Below are positions 14,811-23,765 of a stretch of 64,000 nucleotides of DNA, piece after piece (position 1 is the first letter of the stretch; each line of letters starts with the position of its first letter). The DNA comes from a virus. The stretch is from positions 1 through 64,000 of the IMG/VR virus record IMGVR_UViG_3300042516_004811; one strand, 5' to 3'. The notes under the pieces were generated by a model. The model did no database searches. It had not been told where the DNA came from and worked only from the letters and a program-made list of their open reading frames with translations. The translations under genes were made by a program, and so were the position numbers.

Positions 14811-15902
14811 ATGAAGAAGCCCCAAAAACCTACAGTTGCTTTTTTAACCCACGACTGGTCGTGGGGCACTGAGCCGCTTCAACCAAACGGATGTGCATGG
14901 TACAGGTGCAAACTTCCGTCAAACGAACTCAATAAGCGCGGGTGGTTTACTACCGTTGGTTTTCCAGGTTTTAGTGAAAATCGTGGGTTCGGCATGGTCG
15001 TGGATGGCAGCAGGGCCGTCCACGGCTGGGACATCATTGTCCTGAAGTTACTCATGCAGCAAGAGATTCTTGATGTTATGCCTCTAGCCCAAGCCATGGG
15101 TCAAAAACTTGTTGTTGATATTGATGACTGGTTTGATGGTCTTTCCCCTGCAAACATGGCACACAAATCAACCGACCCATCAGTTAATCCGCGCTCAAAT
15201 AGGGAGATATATGCGCAGATAATAATGAAGGCTGATGCAGTAATTACCTCAACACCATTCTTGTTTGATTATTACGGTAAACGCAGAGACAATGTTTTTC
15301 TGGTCAGGAACGGCATAGACACACAAAGGTGGAAAAAAAAATATCAACGTTCTAATCGCAGGCCAAAAATTGGATGGGTAGGGGCTACCCATTGGAGGTC
15401 TAACGACCTTGAGCAGTTATCTGGATTTTTTGACAAGTTTCTAGAAGAGAATCAACTTGTTTTTCATCATTCCGGTCATACCGCGTCTGCACCAGAAGCT
15501 AGCGAACTTTTGGAGATAGATAAGAAAAGGTCACGAGCAATGGGTATGGCACCGATTTTGTCCTATCCAAGACTTTTTGAACCAATTGACATTGGAATAA
15601 TTCCTCTTAACGATATTCCATTTAATCATGCAAAATCCTTTATTAAGGGGCTTGAGTATGTTGCCGCCGGTATTCCGTTCATCGCCTCATACTCTCCAGA
15701 ATATCAATATCTAGCAGAACAGGGAATTGGAAGAGTTGCTAATTCTCCGGAAGAGTGGCTACACCACTTAAACGAGTTAATTAAGCCACAAATGCGAGTT
15801 GATGAAGCAAATGAAAATTACAGCTTGCTGAAAGATTTTTCAATGGATGCTCGTGGGGACGATTGGGATGCGACAATGCGGTTTATCAAGGACAAACTAT
15901 GA
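14811..15902 (+). CDS. Glycosyltransferase, GT-B fold
   Basis: 363 residues. The N-terminal half has a CAWYRCKLPSNELNKRGW segment and IDDWFDGLSP. The second half contains IGWVGATHWRSND and ends in KSFIKGLEYVAAGIPFIAS, the GT4-type donor-binding region in which the usual E-x7-E is replaced by K-x6-E. It probably transfers a sugar from a nucleotide donor. GAGG nine bases upstream favours ATG 14811 over the in-frame ATG at 14796. It is the first gene of a seven-gene plus-strand cassette in which consecutive genes overlap by 4 to 11 bases, so one transcript with coupled translation is likely. Confidence 0.8.
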   Translation: MKKPQKPTVAFLTHDWSWGTEPLQPNGCAWYRCKLPSNELNKRGWFTTVGFPGFSENRGFGMVVDGSRAVHGWDIIVLKLLMQQEILDVMPLAQAMGQKLVVDIDDWFDGLSPANMAHKSTDPSVNPRSNREIYAQIIMKADAVITSTPFLFDYYGKRRDNVFLVRNGIDTQRWKKKYQRSNRRPKIGWVGATHWRSNDLEQLSGFFDKFLEENQLVFHHSGHTASAPEASELLEIDKKRSRAMGMAPILSYPRLFEPIDIGIIPLNDIPFNHAKSFIKGLEYVAAGIPFIASYSPEYQYLAEQGIGRVANSPEEWLHHLNELIKPQMRVDEANENYSLLKDFSMDARGDDWDATMRFIKDKL

Positions 15903-16558
15903 GGCTTCCAGATATCCAATGGACTTTCGGAATAGTGACCGGATTCGAAGACACTAATCGTCTTAATGAAATTTTTGAATCAATACGCTCTTTGCGTATC
16001 CCAGAATACGAAATATTGCTTATTGGTGGTGGAGGAAACGGTTTTTTCAGTAATTTCAGAGACGTAAGAATAGTTGATTTTGACGAAACTATCAAACCAA
16101 GGTGGATTACCAAAAAAAAGAACATGCTTGCATCAGAAGCTAAATATGAAAACATTGTCTTGATGCACGACTATCACGTTTTCGAAAAAGACTGGTACAA
16201 GCACTTTCAGGTTTTTGGAACAGATTGGGATATTTGCTCATGTCCGCAATATCTAATTACTGGTGCGCGAAACCCGATGGACTGGTCGTTATGGGATAAG
16301 CCGGGTCACGGGAGAGCTTGGTCGCTGGACTATAACGACTGGACCCAGACGCAGTATATGTATATTTCTGGCGGTTTTTTTATTGTCAAAAAACATGTCC
16401 TAGCCGAGGAACCGCTTAACGAAGAACTCGTATGGAATGAAGAAGAAGACGTTGAGTGGTCGATGCGTGTCAGAAATAAGTACGTGATGAAGTGTAATGG
16501 TAAAAGTATTGTGCGACACAATAAGTGGCATAGACACGCAGGACCGGAACCAAAATGA
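15899..16558 (+). CDS. Glycosyltransferase, GT2-like
   Basis: 219 residues. It begins WTFGIVTGFEDTNRLNEIFE, a GT-A opening, followed by EILLIGGGGNGFF, KKKNMLASEAKYENIVLMHD with YHVF (residues near 75-100, the DxD-like acidic site HDYH), and a later EEEDVEWSMR, the acidic ED motif of GT2 enzymes. The start overlaps the previous stop as ATGA at 15899; a longer in-frame reading from 15863 is less likely. Probably adds one sugar to a phage or host glycan. Confidence 0.75.
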   Translation: MRLPDIQWTFGIVTGFEDTNRLNEIFESIRSLRIPEYEILLIGGGGNGFFSNFRDVRIVDFDETIKPRWITKKKNMLASEAKYENIVLMHDYHVFEKDWYKHFQVFGTDWDICSCPQYLITGARNPMDWSLWDKPGHGRAWSLDYNDWTQTQYMYISGGFFIVKKHVLAEEPLNEELVWNEEEDVEWSMRVRNKYVMKCNGKSIVRHNKWHRHAGPEPK

Positions 16559-17928
16559 GCTATCAAAAACTTGTCATATTCGACCTTGATGGTGTTCTCA
16601 TTGACTCAAGAGATGTTCATTACGAATCACTTAATAAAGCCCTCGCAAAACACGGTGAGCAGTACATAATTTCACGTGACGAGCACCTATCCAAGTTTGA
16701 TGGGCTTGGTACGAGCAAAAAACTTGAAATGCTTTCTGAATTAAAGGCTCTACCAAGGGAATTGCATAGAGAAATATGGGTCGACAAGCAAAAGGCAACT
16801 ATAGAGATACTTAGCAGGCTTCCGAGAAACTACAACGCAATAGAGATAATGGAATCATTGCGTCAAGATGGGTGGAAGATAGCAGTTGCCAGTAATGCCG
16901 TACGGGAAACGGTAATAGTCTCACTTAACGCAATAGGCGTACTTCATTATGTAAGCCATATTATGAGCAATGAAGACGTTAAGCACCATAAGCCACATCC
17001 AGAAATGTACTGGCGCTGCATGACCAATGTTGGTGCAGTTCCATCAACAACGATTATCATCGAAGATTCACATATTGGACGAGAGGGGGCAATAGCGTCT
17101 GGTGCTCACCTTTATGCAATAAAAGACTCAAACGACCTGGACAAAAACGGTCTTCTGAATCTTGCTAATCAAATATCCAATCAAGATAAACACAAGGTTG
17201 CATGGAGGAACCATAAAATGAACGTTCTTATTCCGATGGCTGGGGCCGGGTCGCGATTTGCCCAGGCTGGCTACACTTTTCCAAAACCCCTTATTGAGGT
17301 TGACGGGAAACCAATGATTCAGTGCGTTGTTGATAACCTGAACATTGATGCGCACTTCATATTCATAGTTCAGGAAGAACATTACGTTAAGTACAACCTA
17401 AATCAGGTTCTACGACTTATTAAGCCTGACTGTGACATTGTTCTGATAAGCGGCATGACAGAGGGCGCGGCCTGCACAACACTCGAAGCAGAGCAGTTCA
17501 TCAATAATGACAACCCATTACTGATTGCTAACTCTGACCAAATTATTGAGTGGGATAGCAACGAATGCCTTTATGCGTTTGATGCAGATTCAATTGATGG
17601 TGGAATTCTCACCTTTAAGTCAACTCACCCCAAGTGGTCGTATGCAAAAATCGGCAGCGATGGGTTTGTTGAAGAAGTTGCTGAAAAAAATCCAATCTCC
17701 GATAACGCAACGGTTGGCATCTACTACTGGAAACGTGGTTCAGACTACGTAAAGTATGCGCATCAGATGATTGATAAAAACATCAGAACAAACAACGAGT
17801 TTTATGTTTGTCCCGTATTTAACGAAGCAATCGGTGATAGCAAGAAAATAAGGGTTAAGGAAGTTTCAAAGATGTGGGGTATTGGAACACCAGAAGACCT
17901 CAACTACTACTTGGAGAACAGGAAATGA
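16555..17928 (+). CDS. HAD phosphatase fused to sugar nucleotidyltransferase
   Basis: 457 residues with two domains. Residues 1-215 are a beta-phosphoglucomutase-like HAD hydrolase: IFDLDGVLIDS carries the catalytic DxD, ASNA the second motif, HKPHPEMYW the Lys motif and IIIEDSHIGREGA the acidic motif. Residues about 222-457 are a nucleotidyltransferase of the glucose-1-phosphate thymidylyl/mannose-1-phosphate guanylyl type: IPMAGAGSRFAQAGYTFPKP followed by LIEVDGKPMI, and later NSDQI. The second domain begins with its own MNVLIPMAGAG, which marks the fusion joint. The domains are adjacent steps, dephosphorylation and activation, in nucleotide-sugar metabolism. It would supply an activated sugar for the neighbouring glycosyltransferases. 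Confidence 0.85.
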   Translation: MSYQKLVIFDLDGVLIDSRDVHYESLNKALAKHGEQYIISRDEHLSKFDGLGTSKKLEMLSELKALPRELHREIWVDKQKATIEILSRLPRNYNAIEIMESLRQDGWKIAVASNAVRETVIVSLNAIGVLHYVSHIMSNEDVKHHKPHPEMYWRCMTNVGAVPSTTIIIEDSHIGREGAIASGAHLYAIKDSNDLDKNGLLNLANQISNQDKHKVAWRNHKMNVLIPMAGAGSRFAQAGYTFPKPLIEVDGKPMIQCVVDNLNIDAHFIFIVQEEHYVKYNLNQVLRLIKPDCDIVLISGMTEGAACTTLEAEQFINNDNPLLIANSDQIIEWDSNECLYAFDADSIDGGILTFKSTHPKWSYAKIGSDGFVEEVAEKNPISDNATVGIYYWKRGSDYVKYAHQMIDKNIRTNNEFYVCPVFNEAIGDSKKIRVKEVSKMWGIGTPEDLNYYLENRK

Positions 17929-18632
17929 GCAAGGACAAGAGCGATTATTTATCGATGCAGAACTCATACTACGATGAGTATGCTTCTCAGTGGTCTTTAA
18001 ATTTTAGAGACCCCGTTGTTGGTTCCTATGATGCTCATAATAACTGGTCGGACTACGACACCCATCTTTTTAAGGACTTTAATACCGAAGGCAAGATTGC
18101 ACTTGAGTACGGGTGTGGTCCTGGAAGAAATATCGTAAAGTTCTCTAAGCGGTTCAAGAGGATTGATGGCGTTGATATATCTGCCATAAATATTGAAAAA
18201 GCTGAACTGAATACTGCACACAACAAGGTCACGAAACCAGAACTGTACGTAACCAGTGGCGACAATCTTTCGATGATTAACGACAATACGTATGATGTTG
18301 TTTTTGCTGTCATATGTTTCCAGCACATATGTGTTCACGAGGTTAGATTTAATATCCTGAAAGAAATACACAGGGTTTTAAAACCGGGTGGACAACTGTG
18401 CTTCCAGATGGGGTATGGCGGCAAGGAAGGAATACCAACAGCCGGCTACTACGAAAACATTTATGAAGCAGTGAGCACAAATGGACATGCCGATGTAAGT
18501 ATTACTGACGAATCTGCATTAGTAAATGATTTAGTCGAAAAGATTGGATTTAAGAATTATAAATCCGATATACGTCCAACTGGACCTGGAGATAATCATC
18601 GAAACTGGATATGGGTTCAGGTTGAAAAATGA
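17925..18632 (+). CDS. SAM-dependent methyltransferase, class I
   Basis: 235 residues. Motif I is ALEYGCGPGRNIVKFS near residue 55, followed by IDGVDIS and the acidic loop, then VVFAVICFQHI and a VLKPGGQLCFQMG strand typical of class I methyltransferases of the Methyltransf_11 type. ATG 17925 overlaps the preceding stop (ATGA). In a sugar cassette the likely target is a sugar hydroxyl or carboxyl, but the substrate is not visible in the sequence. Confidence 0.85.
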   Translation: MSKDKSDYLSMQNSYYDEYASQWSLNFRDPVVGSYDAHNNWSDYDTHLFKDFNTEGKIALEYGCGPGRNIVKFSKRFKRIDGVDISAINIEKAELNTAHNKVTKPELYVTSGDNLSMINDNTYDVVFAVICFQHICVHEVRFNILKEIHRVLKPGGQLCFQMGYGGKEGIPTAGYYENIYEAVSTNGHADVSITDESALVNDLVEKIGFKNYKSDIRPTGPGDNHRNWIWVQVEK

Positions 18633-19093
18633 TTCTAATTGCTCATCGAGGCAACACAAAAGGGCCAAACAAAAACCTAGAAAACACAGTTAGTCATATT
18701 GAGTCGGCAATTTCTGATGGTTACGACGTTGAGATAGATATTTGGGGGTTAGGTAATTATCTGTATCTTGGGCATGACGAAGCGAATACAAAAGTAGATA
18801 ATTCATGGCTTGAGCTTCATTCTGGGTCGCTCTGGATTCACTGCAAGAATGTAACCGCTTTATCGATTATGACAGGTTTGTCGTATAACTACTTTTTTCA
18901 CCATACAGATGCATACACAATTACCTCCAAGGGGTACGTATGGGCATACCCAGGCAACCCACCAGCTGGACAATCCACTATTGCTGTTATGCCTGAATTA
19001 TTTACTGGGAAAAGACAAATAAACCTTCATAAATATGCCGGTGTTTGTTCGGACTTTGTTGGAATTATGGGTTTTACGGATAATGAATCGTGA
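18629..19093 (+). CDS. Glycerophosphodiester phosphodiesterase-like protein (short)
   Basis: 154 residues. It starts ILIAHRGNTKGPNKNLENT followed by EIDIWGLGNYLYLGHDE, the HRG, ExD and GHD signature of GDPD-type TIM barrels, but it is much shorter than the usual 240-300 residues and lacks a recognisable C-terminal half. It may be a reduced phosphodiesterase acting on a phosphate-linked glycan, or no longer catalytic. ATGA overlap with its upstream neighbour and a further overlap with the downstream gene keep it within the sugar operon. Confidence 0.7.
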   Translation: MILIAHRGNTKGPNKNLENTVSHIESAISDGYDVEIDIWGLGNYLYLGHDEANTKVDNSWLELHSGSLWIHCKNVTALSIMTGLSYNYFFHHTDAYTITSKGYVWAYPGNPPAGQSTIAVMPELFTGKRQINLHKYAGVCSDFVGIMGFTDNES

Positions 19094-19706
19094 ATCAAGC
19101 CTCCATGACATCGGGCTAAAGCATGGCACTGATAAATCCACTTATCACATGTATATGGATGTTTATGAGCGCCATATCGATAAACAAGAAACCTCTTCTT
19201 TTCTGGAGATTGGGGTTCAGGGTGGTTTTTCTCTAAAAGCTTGGCGCGAGTGGTTGCCCAAGGATGCCCATGTTGAGGGTTGGGACATACTTGATGTCCC
19301 AAAAATTGATGGATGCACAACCAGGGTTGTTGACCAATCAAGCAGGACGCAAATGGGGAATAATCTTTTTCCCTCTGGTTACGATGTCATTCTTGATGAT
19401 GGAGGACATACGCCAAAATTAATGGAGACGTCTTTCTCTTTTCTCTTCCCACACTCCAAGATATACATAATCGAAGACCTGCACGCCTGGTGGCTTGGCT
19501 ACACAGAGGATGGCGACAAGACCCCAACTGTAGATTTACTACAGTCAATTTCAGACGGTGGATGGAACTCAAAGTACGCCACCAAAGAGGAATCCGATTA
19601 CGTATCGAGATATGCAAAACTATCCGAGGTATTTTTCCGTGGGGAAAGGGAAGCGCCAGATTCAATGACTGCAATAATTTACAATATGGAGAAATTCAAT
19701 GATTAA
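19083..19706 (+). CDS. O-methyltransferase, CmcI/macrocin-type
   Basis: 207 residues from ATG 19083, which sits inside the end of the previous gene. The signature SLHDIGLKHGTDKSTYHMYM with FLEIGVQGGFSLKAW (motif I) and VILDDGGHT is characteristic of macrocin O-methyltransferase and CmcI-type enzymes, several of which methylate sugar hydroxyls of antibiotics. A 22-base, conserved-looking N-terminal extension is possible from an upstream in-frame start at 19035. The family and the neighbouring glycosyltransferases suggest O-methylation of a glycan. Confidence 0.8.
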   Translation: MNRESSLHDIGLKHGTDKSTYHMYMDVYERHIDKQETSSFLEIGVQGGFSLKAWREWLPKDAHVEGWDILDVPKIDGCTTRVVDQSSRTQMGNNLFPSGYDVILDDGGHTPKLMETSFSFLFPHSKIYIIEDLHAWWLGYTEDGDKTPTVDLLQSISDGGWNSKYATKEESDYVSRYAKLSEVFFRGEREAPDSMTAIIYNMEKFND

Positions 19707-20496
19707 GGAAATTGATTACCAGAAACATTTCGTGATTGGCACGCCACTTGTTGGCTGGAAGTGCGATGCCGGAGAGCATCTTGACTGGATTGCTTATCGT
19801 AAACAAATTTCATCAATGTTCCCAAATGTTAAGTGGTTTGCTGCTTTTGAACTTGACGCCAGGGGTATTGAGCCGTTCGGTGAAGTGATTAATGCACTCA
19901 AACAAGTAAATGGCGATTACTGGACCTACTCGGTTAACGATATGCAAGAAAAAGTCACATCCTCCAATCGTTGGATTCGAATAGAAACAGGCAGGAACCT
20001 AATTAGAGAGTTCACACAAAGACACAGAGTGACATCCGGTCATCACTGGGGTGAAGACTGCACTGAGGAGAATATGGGTGTTGTCAACTATCAGGCAGTC
20101 CTTTATGTTGACTCAGACATGAAGCTAACGCCGGATGTTGTGCAGAAGATGCTTGAGGTGGATAGGCCGCTGGTTGGGGCAAACGTGAATGCATATGGTC
20201 TTTCTGGGCCAAAGGTTTGCAGTAACCCGCCAATCGAGGAGCACTGGACAACGGCTGGCTGCCTGCTTGTAAATTCTCCAGCATTTTATGACCTCCCCTG
20301 GTATCACAATTCATATCTCAATCTAAGTGACGACCCAAGCTTTCAATCAATGGCCGAAAGACTTCTCAGAAGAGAAGGCATTAACAATCTCGATACAACC
20401 TATGGCATGACGTGGGTTCGCAAGGATATAAATGTTGGCCACAACGGAAATCTTGTTCCAGTAGAAGAAAGAAATATTGCTGACCGTACCTTGTAA
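19699..20496 (+). CDS. Glycosyltransferase, GT-A fold
   Basis: 265 residues. LYVDSDMKLTPDVVQKMLE (residues about 135-153) is the DxD motif and helix of GT-A glycosyltransferases, and GANVNAY with a conserved TAGCLLVN segment follows. The N-terminal part contains RNLIREFTQRHR. It overlaps the methyltransferase gene by 8 bases and is the last gene of the sugar cassette; a noncoding gap of about 75 bases separates it from the lectin gene. Confidence 0.75.
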   Translation: MIKEIDYQKHFVIGTPLVGWKCDAGEHLDWIAYRKQISSMFPNVKWFAAFELDARGIEPFGEVINALKQVNGDYWTYSVNDMQEKVTSSNRWIRIETGRNLIREFTQRHRVTSGHHWGEDCTEENMGVVNYQAVLYVDSDMKLTPDVVQKMLEVDRPLVGANVNAYGLSGPKVCSNPPIEEHWTTAGCLLVNSPAFYDLPWYHNSYLNLSDDPSFQSMAERLLRREGINNLDTTYGMTWVRKDINVGHNGNLVPVEERNIADRTL

Positions 20497-20515
20497 ATAA
20501 TGGCGCGAGGTACAT

Positions 20516-20546
20516 TGGTCCACTAACAATTTTTGGCGTAATGTAA
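20516..20546 (+). promoter_or_regulatory. Possible promoter for the lectin gene
   Basis: TTGGTC at 20516-20521 and TAATGT at about 20540-20545 are separated by 18 bases, upstream of the AAGGAG ribosome binding site of the next gene. The match is moderate and unsupported otherwise. Confidence 0.35.
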
Positions 20547-20572
20547 AATTGCTTTCTGTAAGGAGAAAGCAA

Positions 20573-22414
20573 TTGCTAACTAAACGCTTTTTTCGGATAC
20601 TACCGAATGCCATAATTTTAATTCCAATACTGTTTCTGGTGTCATTCATGACAGTCGGTCATGCAATGGCGCCAAATCTTCTGCAGAATGGCAATTTTTC
20701 AGCAGGAATAAGTGGTTGGACTGGGGGAAATGGCGGTCCTGGTTGTCAATCTGGGTTGCCGTCAGTAGGTGAATGGTCGGCCAATTCAGTTACATTTTCA
20801 TACATACAGAATGCCATATATCAAGATGTGGTTGTAGAAAATCCATCAACGCTGCTGCTTACTTATGATGCAGTAAACCGGCCTGAAGAGTGGATAAACG
20901 GCAAGGTTCAAGTTTTAATTTCTGGACCAAATGCAACAATTGATTCAGGTTGGATTATCCCACCAAGAATCAAATCTCAATTTTCCTTAGAGTATGAAAC
21001 GGTTCAGCCTGGAGAGACTCTAAGAATTTCCATATCGGGCGACGATAATGGTCTTTTTTGGGCTGGATGTTACGGACCAAACGTAAGCAACATGTCACTG
21101 GTGGTAATCGAAGAGGTAACACCATGGCCAGAACATGTGTCTGGAACAGCATTTGAGGGCAGCTCGTTAACATTATCCGCCCCAGAGGGCAATCAATTCA
21201 GCGAGGTTCTTTTTGCCAGCTATGGCACCCCCAATGAAATGGAGATTGGTTCCTGTCATGCGCAGAATAGCCAAGAAATAGTTGAACAGGTCTTTATTGG
21301 GCAACAGACTGCAACCATAAACGCATCAAATAGCGTGTTCGGAGACCCGTGCGAGAGCACATATAAAAAACTAACGGTTGCTATTGCTTATGCGCCTATT
21401 GCGACAACCACAACTCTGCCGGAATCAACAACTACGGAACCCCCAGTAGAAACTACCCTGCCTCCAGTGGAGACTACTCTCCCCCCTGAGACAACCCTTC
21501 CTCCGGTGGAAACGACTCTGCCTCCAGAGACCACAGTTCCTCCAACTCTTCCTCCTCAGACAACGGTGCCTGTTCCCAGTACAACCAGTCCTTCTCAACC
21601 GTCCGTGCCAGAAAATACCCAGACAACGCCCCCAACAACACTATTACCTGAAACACCAGAAGAATCACCTGAAAATCTTACCCCAGAAGAACCAATAAAT
21701 ATAGACGAAATAACCGAAGGTGGAATTACGGCAGAAGAAGCAGTGGAAGCAATATCCAGTCCTGAACTTCTACAAGAAATATCAGCCTCTGAGGCCGTTG
21801 AGCTTTTCTCTGCCCTTGATGAATCCGAAATATCGGAAGAAGAAGCGGCAGAAATTATTGCTGCAGTCCAGGATGCACCAGAAGAAATACGCGAGGCATT
21901 CGAAGATACGGTTGATGTTTTTGGCGGAAACTTTGATGAATACATCATGGTGGATTCAAAAGTCAATGTAGGCGACAGAAGAACGCTTGTAGCTGTCAGT
22001 GTCGTTAGCTCCATAGCAACCCTTGCTGCTGCACCGGCAATGCCAACAAGAAGCGGTGGAGCGCCATCTCCGGCACCGTCTGGTGGTTCTGCGCCAACTA
22101 CTGGGTCAGTACAGGCCTCAAAAAGGGAAGATGAAGAAGAAAGCGAGCCAGTCGGGGAAATCGCTGGCGACGGGGTGGATTGGATTAAGTCAATATCTAT
22201 TTACAAGGAAATAGACGGAGAGAGAGTAATGAGCTGGAAAGCATTTATTAAAAAATTCCTGTTCGGGATAATGAACTTGGGCTTCACGATTTCTGGCTCG
22301 ATTGTGGTGTACTTCACCCTTTCGGGAACAATCCAGAAAATCGCCCTATTCAGCACGCTTGCAGCGTTTGCTGCTGCGATGTTTTTACATATGCAAGAAC
22401 CGGAAGGAGAGTGA
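20573..22414 (+). CDS. Secreted, membrane-anchored SUEL-lectin protein
   Basis: About 613 residues. The likely start is TTG 20573, seven bases after a perfect AAGGAG; earlier in-frame TTG 20549 would include that site. An N-terminal hydrophobic segment with a basic flank (NAIILIPILFLVSFMTVGHA) and an AxA-like end is a signal peptide or anchor. Next is a beta-rich domain with NLLQNGNFSAGISGWTGGNG (DUF642/CBM-like). After it comes a SUEL galactose/rhamnose-binding lectin domain: LSAPEGNQFSEVLFASYGTP, CHAQN and FGDPCESTYKKLTVA. A Thr/Pro-rich linker of TLPPVETT repeats, an acidic EEA-rich helical domain and two C-terminal membrane helices follow. A cell-surface lectin encoded by a phage could mediate adhesion or superinfection effects. 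Confidence 0.8.
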   Translation: MLTKRFFRILPNAIILIPILFLVSFMTVGHAMAPNLLQNGNFSAGISGWTGGNGGPGCQSGLPSVGEWSANSVTFSYIQNAIYQDVVVENPSTLLLTYDAVNRPEEWINGKVQVLISGPNATIDSGWIIPPRIKSQFSLEYETVQPGETLRISISGDDNGLFWAGCYGPNVSNMSLVVIEEVTPWPEHVSGTAFEGSSLTLSAPEGNQFSEVLFASYGTPNEMEIGSCHAQNSQEIVEQVFIGQQTATINASNSVFGDPCESTYKKLTVAIAYAPIATTTTLPESTTTEPPVETTLPPVETTLPPETTLPPVETTLPPETTVPPTLPPQTTVPVPSTTSPSQPSVPENTQTTPPTTLLPETPEESPENLTPEEPINIDEITEGGITAEEAVEAISSPELLQEISASEAVELFSALDESEISEEEAAEIIAAVQDAPEEIREAFEDTVDVFGGNFDEYIMVDSKVNVGDRRTLVAVSVVSSIATLAAAPAMPTRSGGAPSPAPSGGSAPTTGSVQASKREDEEESEPVGEIAGDGVDWIKSISIYKEIDGERVMSWKAFIKKFLFGIMNLGFTISGSIVVYFTLSGTIQKIALFSTLAAFAAAMFLHMQEPEGE

Positions 22415-22451
22415 TGCTGACAACAAACATTTTAAGGTAAAGACCTATTTA

Positions 22452-22718
22452 ATGAAAGCTTTAATAATGTACACTGATTTGATGGAAGCAATTACGGTAG
22501 CTGTCATCGGTATGGTCGGTGGGATAATCGTTGCTTTCGTTGAAAAGGGTCGTCGGGACAACCGCAATGACCATCTGGCTACCTCTGAAAAACTTGACTT
22601 AGTTGGGAAATCCTTGGGCCGCTCAATCGACAGGATTGAAAAAGCCGTGGAGAGAACTGAGGAAAAAATCGACCAGCATATCCGCGACCACGCCAAGGGA
22701 GTTTTTGACGATGAGTAA
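22452..22718 (+). CDS. Small membrane protein with coiled-coil tail
   Basis: 89 residues from ATG 22452. One membrane helix (AITVAVIGMVGGIIVAFVE) is followed by a polar, charged helix rich in Lys/Glu (LVGKSLGRSIDRIEKAVERT) that could form a coiled coil. Alternative starts at 22467 and 22482 are in frame. The layout resembles small phage membrane proteins sometimes annotated as holin-like or spanin-like; the sequence does not decide. It lies in the cluster of membrane proteins after the lectin. Confidence 0.6.
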   Translation: MKALIMYTDLMEAITVAVIGMVGGIIVAFVEKGRRDNRNDHLATSEKLDLVGKSLGRSIDRIEKAVERTEEKIDQHIRDHAKGVFDDE

Positions 22719-22926
22719 GGGTAAGAAGCCAGCCAAGCCAATAGCAGGTCAGTCAAGAACACAGACCTTGGACCCCAATATCTATGGTGTACAGGTTAAG
22801 TATCTTGGCATGAAGGGCTCCCCATCTGTTTGCGCTAAGTGCGGAAAAGGCACTTTACGCGGAATGGTGCGGATTCTTGGTGAAAAGAGCTACTGCTCGG
22901 TTACTTGCGTAACTTCCGACAAATAG
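22711..22926 (+). CDS. Small zinc-ribbon-like protein
   Basis: 71 residues with CAKCGKGTLRGMVRILGEKS followed by YCSVTC, so two Cys pairs (CxxC and CxxxC) with spacing fit for one zinc. The start overlaps the previous gene by 8 bases. Rich in Lys at the N-terminus. Unknown function, typical of small nucleic-acid-binding phage proteins. Confidence 0.65.
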   Translation: MSKGKKPAKPIAGQSRTQTLDPNIYGVQVKYLGMKGSPSVCAKCGKGTLRGMVRILGEKSYCSVTCVTSDK

Positions 22927-22943
22927 ACACACCCGCAGGGTGA

Positions 22944-22974
22944 TTTCAGTAAAAATCTAATTTTTATACTGAAA
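22944..22974 (+). terminator. A/T-rich hairpin
   Basis: TTTCAGT at 22944-22950 and ACTGAAA at 22968-22974 flank a 17-base A/T-rich loop that also pairs partially (AAAAAT with ATTTTTA). It lies between two convergent-spaced small genes and could end the upstream transcript; no long T-run follows. Confidence 0.45.
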
Positions 22975-23014
22975 CCGTTTCATTAAACTATTTGTCTACA
23001 AGGATATTACAAAA

Positions 23015-23266
23015 GTGAAGAAAGAACTACTATCCAACATCCTTCTCAGGATTCTCGCCACGTTTGCCGCCTCTGGCCTTGGCGTTATCGGTGCCGGAGC
23101 AATAGCCGGCATCCAAATGACACAAGCTGTCCTAATGGCCGGCATTGCTGGAGTTGCCACGGTTATTGAGGGTTTGGCTCGCGCATTCCTCGATGATGGG
23201 AAACTAACAAAAGAGGAAATTAACGCTGTATTTGCGAAGGTAGATAAGAAAGTCGCCAAGGACTAA
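23015..23266 (+). CDS. Holin-like small membrane protein
   Basis: 83 residues from GTG 23015. The first 55 residues hold two hydrophobic segments rich in Ala and Gly (ILLRILATFAASGLGVIGAG, QAVLMAGIAGVATVIEGLA), followed by a short polar tail with KLTKEEINAVFAKVDKK. This is the layout of a class-II-like holin. A second holin candidate in the same window (14490-14705) suggests a two-component lysis system. AAGG lies about 11 bases upstream. Confidence 0.6.
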   Translation: MKKELLSNILLRILATFAASGLGVIGAGAIAGIQMTQAVLMAGIAGVATVIEGLARAFLDDGKLTKEEINAVFAKVDKKVAKD

Positions 23267-23405
23267 TCTCCGGCAGACCCTTATACCAGATAAATATTAC
23301 GCCACTAAGCAAATATCGAGTGCTACCGTGTTCTCACGAAGAGAAGTTCTTCGTCCAGGGGGATGAAGTGATTTTTTCAGATTTATCCAAACGGAACGGT
23401 AACCG

Positions 23406-23765
23406 GTGGCACGCAAAGAAGAAATCGAGCAGGTTTGGCACAACGACGGCCACCGCTTAATCCTGCGTATAAATCGCGCAGAATTAGAGGTGCTCGAAGT
23501 CATCTGCCCCCACGAAACAGGAAGCGGTCCGTGCAGGGACCGGAAGAATGAGTGTGTGGTGCGCCTGTTTGTCTACAGATTTGGTATGGACTGCAACGGG
23601 GGTGTTTGCCCGCCATCACAGCAGATTCCAATCTGCTGGACAATAACTGGAGACATAGACGATATGGACGCGTCCCAGGTTTGGTTCATGCCGTTAACTG
23701 ATGAGATATTCAGTGCCTGGATGGTTTCAAACGGTCTTGACCCTAATCCGCCTGCATCTTCATAA
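23406..23765 (+). CDS. Cys-rich protein of unknown function
   Basis: 119 residues from GTG 23406. It contains CPHETGSGPCRDRKNECVVR and CNGGVCPPSQQIPICW, six Cys that could bind metal or form disulfides, and several Trp. No recognised family. Its 3' end overlaps the convergent gene at 23743 by 23 bases. Confidence 0.55.
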   Translation: MARKEEIEQVWHNDGHRLILRINRAELEVLEVICPHETGSGPCRDRKNECVVRLFVYRFGMDCNGGVCPPSQQIPICWTITGDIDDMDASQVWFMPLTDEIFSAWMVSNGLDPNPPASS

